From Fictibacillus phosphorivorans (lineage in GTDB: Bacteria; Bacillota; Bacilli; Bacillales; Fictibacillaceae): a DNA stretch of 64,000 bases. The stretch lies in NCBI RefSeq assembly GCF_001629705.1, contig NZ_CP015378.1, positions 3,968,001 to 4,032,000 of the forward strand. The letters are read 5' to 3'. How positions within the stretch are numbered: position 1 is the first letter of the stretch; each line of letters opens with the position of its first letter. The notes beneath the pieces are model-generated. The model had not been told where the DNA came from. It did not search any database and saw only the letters and a program-made list of their open reading frames with translations. Shown here one piece after another: positions 58,692-64,000 of this stretch. The translations under genes were made by a program, and so were the position numbers.

Positions 58692-59975
58692 TTATCTATT
58701 CAAAATCTCTTTAATTTTACTTTTAAGTGTTATATCCTCAATGGCTTCAATTAGATCAAGGGGATAATAGAGTTTGTGATCTGTTCGGCGTTTGCCTGAG
58801 ATCGCTTCGACGACGTCTGATTCTCTGGACAGCTCGCGGATATCTCCGTTTGGTTTTAATAGGTTGATCGGCAGACGTTCTTCTTTTTCACCTGGACGGT
58901 AAAAGTCGTATGGCAGATCTGACGATGAATCGACGACTAAGTAATATTTCGGATTGATGCCTGCTTCTGTAAAGTAACTCGACAGCAGATGACCATCTGT
59001 AAATGAGACCATCTCCGTATACTTGAACAGTTTTCGGTCGATGAAACGATGGCATAAATCGCTTAAGATTGAGTCCTCTTCTTCCATCCAATCTTGGAAG
59101 TAATAGTGGATCACGCCTTCATCGAGCGAAATGTAATCGTGAAGCGAAACATTACCGTCGAACAGCGTTTTAAAATGAGACAGCTCTCTTTTGAATGTAT
59201 ACCCTGTTTCATACAGTTCCTTCGCTCGGTGCAAAATTTTACTTAAGATCACTTCCGCACTGCGCGTTACAGGATGAAAATATACTTGCCAGTACATTTG
59301 GTAGCGACTCATGATATAATCTTCCACCGCGTGCATGCCGCTTGATTTGATGACGACGCCATCTTCAGTCGGGCGCATCACACGCAGGATTCGCTCGATA
59401 TCGAAATTACCGTAGCTTACCCCTGTAAAATATGCGTCTCGTAACAGGTAATCCATTCTGTCTGCATCAATCTGACTGGAGATCAGACTGACGATTAATT
59501 TATCTCTATGTGTTTTCGCGATCACTTCTGCTACTTGCACAGGAAAATCTTCCCCCATCTGCAAAAGCACGCGATGAACTTCTGTATCTCCGAGTATGAT
59601 GTCTCTACTGAATTCTTCATGATCCACACCAAACACCTTTTCAAATGAATGTGAGAATGGACCGTGTCCTACATCATGTAGAAGGGCCGCGGAAAGAACG
59701 AGCAGACGCTTTTCTGGGTCCCACGTTTTCTTTTCTTGAAAAATATCAATGATCCGCCTCGTAATCTCATAAACACCAAGAGAATGGCTAAAACGGCTAT
59801 GTTCTGCTCCATGAAATGTTAAGTATGTCGTCCCAAGCTGCCGAATTCTTCGCAGTCTTTGAAACTCGCGCGTACCGATCAGACGCCAGATCAGCTCATC
59901 ACGCACGTGGATGTAACGATGCACTGGGTCTTTAAATACTTTCTCTTCGTGCAACTTTCCTAAGAGTTTAGCCAT
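58692..59975 (-). CDS. ywfO: HD-superfamily phosphohydrolase YwfO
   Basis: A 427-residue HD-domain phosphohydrolase related to SAMHD1-like dNTP triphosphohydrolases. Metal ligands are in HSRFSHSLGVYEI and HDVGHGPFSHSFEKVF, plus a later Asp (QIDADRMDYLLRD). B. subtilis YwfO hydrolyses nucleotides, so control of dNTP or nucleotide pools is likely. The start is ATG 59975 after GGAGCAGG. Confidence 0.9.
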   Translation of the reverse strand: MAKLLGKLHEEKVFKDPVHRYIHVRDELIWRLIGTREFQRLRRIRQLGTTYLTFHGAEHSRFSHSLGVYEITRRIIDIFQEKKTWDPEKRLLVLSAALLHDVGHGPFSHSFEKVFGVDHEEFSRDIILGDTEVHRVLLQMGEDFPVQVAEVIAKTHRDKLIVSLISSQIDADRMDYLLRDAYFTGVSYGNFDIERILRVMRPTEDGVVIKSSGMHAVEDYIMSRYQMYWQVYFHPVTRSAEVILSKILHRAKELYETGYTFKRELSHFKTLFDGNVSLHDYISLDEGVIHYYFQDWMEEEDSILSDLCHRFIDRKLFKYTEMVSFTDGHLLSSYFTEAGINPKYYLVVDSSSDLPYDFYRPGEKEERLPINLLKPNGDIRELSRESDVVEAISGKRRTDHKLYYPLDLIEAIEDITLKSKIKEILNR

Positions 59976-60157
59976 TGATTTTTTTCCTGCTCCTTCACCT
60001 GCATTTATAGGTAAGAATTCTCGTGAAAAAGAAAAATCCCTTCCTTGGTCTGTCTAGCTAAGAAGGTATTTTCTGTATAAGTATCGTGTTGTGACTACTA
60101 GAATATACCCTATTGTATCGTGTTCTTAACTTTGAAAACAACCACTATTTTTTTCTA

Positions 60158-60219
60158 TTCACACTCCCTTTTTATCGGTATTCACACCATTTTCTTACCG
60201 TTCACATTTGAGTTATACT
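60158..60219 (+). promoter_or_regulatory. TTCACA repeats and -10 before the methyltransferase
   Basis: TTCACA occurs at 60158, 60181 and 60201 (steps 23 and 20), followed by TATACT at 60214-60219. The repeats could be a binding site for an activator or repressor of the methyltransferase-lipL transcript. No clear -35 is seen. Confidence 0.3.
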
Positions 60220-60276
60220 AGATAAGGCTTATAACGGAAATGATAGATTTTATATAGATTTCAGGAGGAACCCATC

Positions 60277-61077
60277 ATGGATCAAGATCGAAGAATTAGA
60301 AACGGACAAGCTTGGAGTAATAGCTCTTATACAGCCTGGGTCAACCGCTTTGGCACACCTGAGAAAGCAGTTTCTCGTATTCTAAAAGATCCGAAACGCA
60401 GACTTCAGCCATTAGATCAATATGTTGGTGATGTCTCAGGCAAAAAGATCGTGAACCTCTTAGGTTCGCACGGCAGTAAAGCAGTCGCACTCTCCCTTCT
60501 TGGAGCAGAGACGACGGTGATTGATATCTCAGATTCGAATGCAGCGTACGCACGTGAACTGGCTTCAGCCGCTAACGTAGATGTCCGGTACGTGGTAGAA
60601 GATATTTTAAATCTGTCAAAATCCGAAATGACAGAGAATTATGATATGGCATTCATGGAAAACGGCATCCTGCATTATTTTGCTGATCTGAACGAATACT
60701 TCAGCGTTGTTGCAGGACTTTTGAAAAAGGGAGGAACATTGATTCTACAAGACTTCCACCCTATTTCTACAAAGTTGATCGAATCTCAAGGAAAGAGCCA
60801 AGCGGTTAGGAAGCATAAAGTTTCAGGAGATTATTTTAGTGAAGAGCTTGTTACAACAGACGTAGCTTATTCAAAATTTTTACCTGAACTTCAGTACGCG
60901 ACATCTGAAGAACGCGCATCGTTCCAAGTACAGATCCGCCAATGGACGCTTGGCGAGATCATCACAGCTATCGGATCTGCCGGCCTTTGGATTAAACAGC
61001 TCGTTGAAGAACCACACCCAGATGAACTCGACCGCGGCATTCCAAAATCATTCATTATCGTGGCGGAGAAATTGTAA
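60277..61077 (+). CDS. Class I SAM-dependent methyltransferase
   Basis: A 266-residue Rossmann-fold methyltransferase. The SAM loop is [21 protein letters not shown], an unusual variant with SHGSK in place of GxGxG, followed by [20 protein letters not shown] binding of the ribose (seen as [10 protein letters not shown]). The substrate is unknown. Its TAA overlaps the ATG of lipL, so the two are translationally coupled. The start is ATG 60277 after AGGAGG. Confidence 0.8.
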   Translation: MDQDRRIRNGQAWSNSSYTAWVNRFGTPEKAVSRILKDPKRRLQPLDQYVGDVSGKKIVNLLGSHGSKAVALSLLGAETTVIDISDSNAAYARELASAANVDVRYVVEDILNLSKSEMTENYDMAFMENGILHYFADLNEYFSVVAGLLKKGGTLILQDFHPISTKLIESQGKSQAVRKHKVSGDYFSEELVTTDVAYSKFLPELQYATSEERASFQVQIRQWTLGEIITAIGSAGLWIKQLVEEPHPDELDRGIPKSFIIVAEKL

Positions 61078-61910
61078 TGACCGATCATCTTCTCTCTCAA
61101 CCTGTCTGGCGGTTGATCGACCAGTCTACACTTGGTCCGTCATTTGATGCACGGCAATCGTTTGCGACAGATGATACACTTTGCACGTCGATCGGAAGTG
61201 GTGATTCCCCCGCAACAGCACGAACATGGGTGCATCACGATACGATCGTCCTCGGCATACAAGATACCCGTCTTCCTCACCTGAAGGAAGGTATTGATTT
61301 TCTGGAGTCTCGGGGTTATCGCGTAATTGTGAGGAATTCCGGCGGACTTGCTGTTGTGCTTGATAGCGGCGTGTTGAACATCTCACTTATTCTTCCTGAA
61401 AAAGAAGGAACGATTGACATCAATCAAGGGTACGACACGATGACTGCACTTGTGGAAGAGCTGCTTGCGCCGTATGATGCAAAGTTTGAAGCATACGAGA
61501 TTGTCGGCTCTTATTGCCCGGGAAGTTATGACTTGAGTATCGGCGGCAAAAAATTTGCGGGAATTTCACAGCGGCGTATGCGCGGCGGTGTTGCGGTACA
61601 GATCTATTTATGTGTAGACGGCAGCGGTTCAGAGCGCGCGTCCGTGATCGGAGAGTTTTATAAGCGTGGTTTGGCTGGTGAAGATACAAAGTTTCAATAT
61701 CCGGTGATTGAGCCTGATGTGATGGCCAGTTTAGCGGAACTGCTGGGGCACCCGTTAACCGTGACAGATATACACGCTTCATTATTACGAGTGCTTCACA
61801 AAAATAGCGAGCTTTTTTACAGCGGTCAGCTCTCGATTGAGGAAAGCGAGCTGCTTCCTGGGAATATTAAGCGAATGTGGGATCGTAATGAGAAGGCACT
61901 GTCACTTTAG
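61077..61910 (+). CDS. lipL: Octanoyl-[GcvH]:protein N-octanoyltransferase
   Basis: LipL (YwfL) moves octanoyl groups from GcvH to E2 subunits in lipoate assembly. The product is 277 residues of the BPL/LplA fold. The acyl-thioester Cys is at 147 in [17 protein letters not shown], with the catalytic Lys in [12 protein letters not shown]. It overlaps the upstream methyltransferase by one base and lies next to pta as in B. subtilis. Confidence 0.92.
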   Translation: MTDHLLSQPVWRLIDQSTLGPSFDARQSFATDDTLCTSIGSGDSPATARTWVHHDTIVLGIQDTRLPHLKEGIDFLESRGYRVIVRNSGGLAVVLDSGVLNISLILPEKEGTIDINQGYDTMTALVEELLAPYDAKFEAYEIVGSYCPGSYDLSIGGKKFAGISQRRMRGGVAVQIYLCVDGSGSERASVIGEFYKRGLAGEDTKFQYPVIEPDVMASLAELLGHPLTVTDIHASLLRVLHKNSELFYSGQLSIEESELLPGNIKRMWDRNEKALSL

Positions 61911-61956
61911 GGTGATGGTGTCTTTTTGTGGTGTACAGGTAATGAGCTGGAATTTA

Positions 61957-62062
61957 TTTTTATGTGATGAATGGCAATTTTTATGTGATAACACGTAATT
62001 TTTATGTCATACCTGCTCTTTTTTATGTGATGTGACTCCATTTTTATGTGATGGTGTATTTT
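61957..62062. repeat. 21-bp-step repeat array, inverted ATCACATAAA copy
   Basis: Five units with anchors ATGT(G/C)AT at 61962, 61983, 62004, 62025 and 62046, each exactly 21 bp apart, preceded by runs of T. On the minus strand each reads ATCACATAAAAA, the motif of the array at 19981-20085. It lies between convergent lipL and pta. No TCGAC end is found here. Confidence 0.87.
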
Positions 62063-62105
62063 TAGCGGCAGCTCCACCACCATGGCTTCCATTTTCCATA
62101 CAAAA

Positions 62106-62129
62106 AAGCCAGCTGCAAAGAGCTGGCTT
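62106..62129 (-). terminator. Terminator of pta
   Basis: AAGCCAGCT / AGCTGGCTT with a minus-strand T-run lies 16 bases after the pta stop. Confidence 0.85.
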
Positions 62130-62145
62130 CAACTAAATTATGAAA

Positions 62146-63117
62146 TTAAAGAGCTTGCATCGCTGTGATCAACGCTAATTTGTATACATCTTCTGCGTTA
62201 CATCCGCGAGATAGATCGTTTACAGGCATGTTCAAGCCTTGAAGGATCGGTCCGATCGCTTCAAATCCGCCAAGACGTTGAACCATCTTGTATCCGATGT
62301 TTCCTGTTTCAAGACTTGGGAAGATAAATACGTTCGCTTCCCCTTTGATCGGTGATTCTGGAGCTTTTTTCGCTGCTACAGATGGAACGAATGCTGCATC
62401 GAACTGAAGCTCTCCATCATATGGGAAGTCTGGGTTCATTCCTTTTAAAACTTCTAACGCTTCTACTACTTTTTCCGTCTCAGGAGAAACCGCTGATCCT
62501 TTTGTAGAGAAAGAAAGAAGCGCGACTTTCGGGTCGATACCGAAAACACGTGCCGTTTCAGCAGAAACCATAGCAGATTCAGCTAAATCTTGGCTGTTAG
62601 GTGAAATGTTGATCGCGCAATCTGCGAACACATACTTTTCATCGCCACGAACCATGATGAACGCACCAGAAGTCTTCTTCACGCCTTCTTTTGTTTTGAT
62701 GATCTGTAGAGCCGGACGAACGGTGTCAGCTGTAGAATGTGCGGCACCACTCACAAGTCCGTGAGCTTTTCCTGTGTAAACAAGCATCGTTCCAAAATAG
62801 TTTTCATCTAATAAGATCTTACGTGCTTGTTCCTCGGTCGTTTTTCCTTTACGGCGTTCAACTAATGCGTCAACCAATGCATCGAACTCACCATATTCAG
62901 CTGGGTTTAGCACCTCTACTCCATCTAGTGAGAATCCACCAGCTTGTGCTTTTGCTGTTACGTCAGCAGGATTTCCTATTAAAATCGGTTGAAGAACTTT
63001 TTCAGATGCTAGACGACTTGCTGCCTCTAGAATTCTTTCATCCGTTCCTTCAGGAAAAACGATGGTTGGGTTAGCCGACTGAACTTTACTCTTTAAATCT
63101 ATAAAAAGATCACTCAT
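62146..63117 (-). CDS. pta: Phosphate acetyltransferase
   Basis: Interconverts acetyl-CoA and acetyl phosphate in overflow metabolism. The product is 323 residues, the short Bacillus form without the N-terminal DRTGG domain. Motifs include VFPEGTDERILEAA, GAAHSTADTVRPALQ and RGCNAEDVYK. The start is ATG 63117 after TAGGAGG. A cre-like site 97 bases upstream fits the known activation of pta by CcpA. Confidence 0.95.
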   Translation of the reverse strand: MSDLFIDLKSKVQSANPTIVFPEGTDERILEAASRLASEKVLQPILIGNPADVTAKAQAGGFSLDGVEVLNPAEYGEFDALVDALVERRKGKTTEEQARKILLDENYFGTMLVYTGKAHGLVSGAAHSTADTVRPALQIIKTKEGVKKTSGAFIMVRGDEKYVFADCAINISPNSQDLAESAMVSAETARVFGIDPKVALLSFSTKGSAVSPETEKVVEALEVLKGMNPDFPYDGELQFDAAFVPSVAAKKAPESPIKGEANVFIFPSLETGNIGYKMVQRLGGFEAIGPILQGLNMPVNDLSRGCNAEDVYKLALITAMQAL

Positions 63118-63213
63118 GATTTAGCCTCCTATTTTTCTATATAAACTGTACATTTTTTGCACTCACTATTAGGGTACTCCTTTTTTCACACCTTTTAAAC
63201 CTACCCATACAGT

Positions 63214-63227
63214 TGTAAGCGCTTGAT
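63214..63227. promoter_or_regulatory. Candidate cre (CcpA) site upstream of pta
   Basis: TGTAAGCGCTTGAT matches TGWAARCGYTWNCW at 13 of 14 positions. It is located about 100 bases before the pta start, where an activating site is expected. Confidence 0.6.
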
Positions 63228-63284
63228 AAAAGAAGTTCTTATATTTAGAATTTTTTTACGTCTATAAAATATATTTTTTGATTA

Positions 63285-63310
63285 TGAATCTTTTTCGTTC
63301 AACTATCGTA
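63285..63310 (+). promoter_or_regulatory. Candidate sigma-W promoter of spo0M
   Basis: TGAATC (63285-63290), a 16-bp spacer and CGTA (63307-63310) match the sigma-W pattern TGAAAC-N16-CGTA with one difference; B. subtilis spo0M is reported to belong to that stress regulon. Confidence 0.6.
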
Positions 63311-63344
63311 AAATTGTTTGAAAAATTTTGAGGAGGAATTATAC

Positions 63345-64000
63345 ATGTCGTTTGTAAACCGTATGTTAGCTTCTGTAGGAATTGGTTCAGCGAAGGTAGA
63401 CACCATTTTAGATAAAGATACGTACTCACCTGGTGAGAGCATTACAGGAAAGATTAGAATCGAGGGTGGTAAAGTCGATCAAAACATCGACCACATCACT
63501 CTTTATGTCATGACAGAATATTATCGTGAAGTGGACGACAAAAAAGTGAGAGATACTGCAGCGATTGAAAAGACGAATGTAACAAGCTCACTTGTTGTTA
63601 AAGCTGGCAGTCAGCAAGAGATTCCGTTCTCTCTTAAACTTCCATATGATGCTCCATTAACACTTGGCCACACGCCGGTATGGATTAAAACAGGGCTTGA
63701 TATTCAAATGGCTGTAGACCCAACAGATAACGATCAGATTCGCGTACTGCCAGATAGTGAAACGTCTGCCATCTTTGATGCGATCGAACAGCTTGGATTC
63801 CGCCTTCGAAAAGCATACTGCGGATCTGCACCGCGTTATATGCGCCGCAGACTTCCGTTTTTACAAGAGTTTGAGTATGTGCCAACATCAGGAGCTTATG
63901 CCGGAAAGCTAGATGAGCTAGAAGTGATCATGGTTCCACAAACAGATAGCATCGAGCTATTCTTAGAGATCGATAAGAAAGGTAAAGGATTGTTCGGCAT
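63345..64000 (+). CDS. spo0M: Sporulation-control protein Spo0M (partial)
   Basis: The first 218 codons of an arrestin-like protein that runs off the window end (usual length about 258). The N-terminus MSFVNRMLASVGIGSAKVD and the beta-rich repeats (YSPGESITGKIRIEGGKVDQ; IDHITLYVMTEYYREVDDK) identify Spo0M, a cytoplasmic modulator of sporulation and cell division. The start is ATG 63345 after GAGGAGG. A sigma-W-type promoter precedes it. Confidence 0.92.
   Translation, partial: MSFVNRMLASVGIGSAKVDTILDKDTYSPGESITGKIRIEGGKVDQNIDHITLYVMTEYYREVDDKKVRDTAAIEKTNVTSSLVVKAGSQQEIPFSLKLPYDAPLTLGHTPVWIKTGLDIQMAVDPTDNDQIRVLPDSETSAIFDAIEQLGFRLRKAYCGSAPRYMRRRLPFLQEFEYVPTSGAYAGKLDELEVIMVPQTDSIELFLEIDKKGKGLFG

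Overview
The window is about 64 kb of chromosome from an endospore-forming Bacillaceae bacterium with moderate G+C, possibly Fictibacillus or a related Bacillus-like genus. Evidence includes spo0F, spo0M, a YhcN-type spore lipoprotein, a forespore-type promoter before pbpG, AGGAGG ribosome binding sites and frequent TTG/GTG starts. From memory, the order prmC-prfA ... tdk-rpmE2-rho-glpX-murAB-tal-fbaA-spo0F-ywjG-pyrG-rpoE ... fadF-clsB-uvsE ... ywiB-argS ... speB-speE ... pbpG-ywhD ... ywgA ... ywfO ... lipL-pta follows the Bacillus subtilis chromosome. This is therefore mostly backbone with small insertions. I could run no database search, so family calls rest on recognised motifs, length and context.

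Layout. 1-5.8 kb: ribose operon rbsRKDACB. 5.8-13.7 kb: translation termination (prmC, prfA), a MOSC protein, a CoA-disulfide-reductase-like enzyme, a spore lipoprotein, tdk, zinc-free L31 and rho. 14-22.7 kb: glpX, murAB, transaldolase, fbaA, spo0F, ywjG, pyrG with a CTP-sensing leader, and RNA polymerase delta. 23-35 kb: a large acyl-CoA catabolic operon read on the minus strand (fadF, thiolase, 3-hydroxyacyl-CoA dehydrogenase, two acyl-CoA dehydrogenases, meaB, a TetR regulator, icmF), with candidate FadR-type, TetR-type and cre sites at its promoters. 35-48 kb: cardiolipin synthase, UvsE, small accessory genes, ywiB-argS, a three-PAS histidine kinase, a UreI/AmiS-type channel and polyamine genes. 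48-50 kb: a putative type I (Hol-Tox) toxin locus, then an alpha/beta hydrolase behind two tiny leader ORFs. 50-64 kb: CarD, an amidohydrolase, pbpG, ywhD, a purine permease, ywgA, ywfO, a methyltransferase, lipL, pta and the start of spo0M.

The intergenic DNA holds the main surprises. (1) Eight arrays of short degenerate direct repeats. Seven have a 21-bp step (two helical turns) and one a 20-bp step. They belong to five unrelated sequence families, several end in TCGAC, and six of the eight lie between convergent genes. (2) Eight copies of a roughly 130-bp stem-loop element, with compensatory changes in two helices, mostly between codirectional genes. (3) A GGGGTC(T/A)GACCCC palindrome family that supplies the stop codons of three unrelated genes. 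(4) The alpha/beta hydrolase at 48982-49830, preceded by a 9-codon leader ending Lys-Leu-Arg (a +x+ pattern) and an overlapping second leader carrying a sequence complementary to the hydrolase ribosome binding site. This looks like an antibiotic-inducible translational attenuator.
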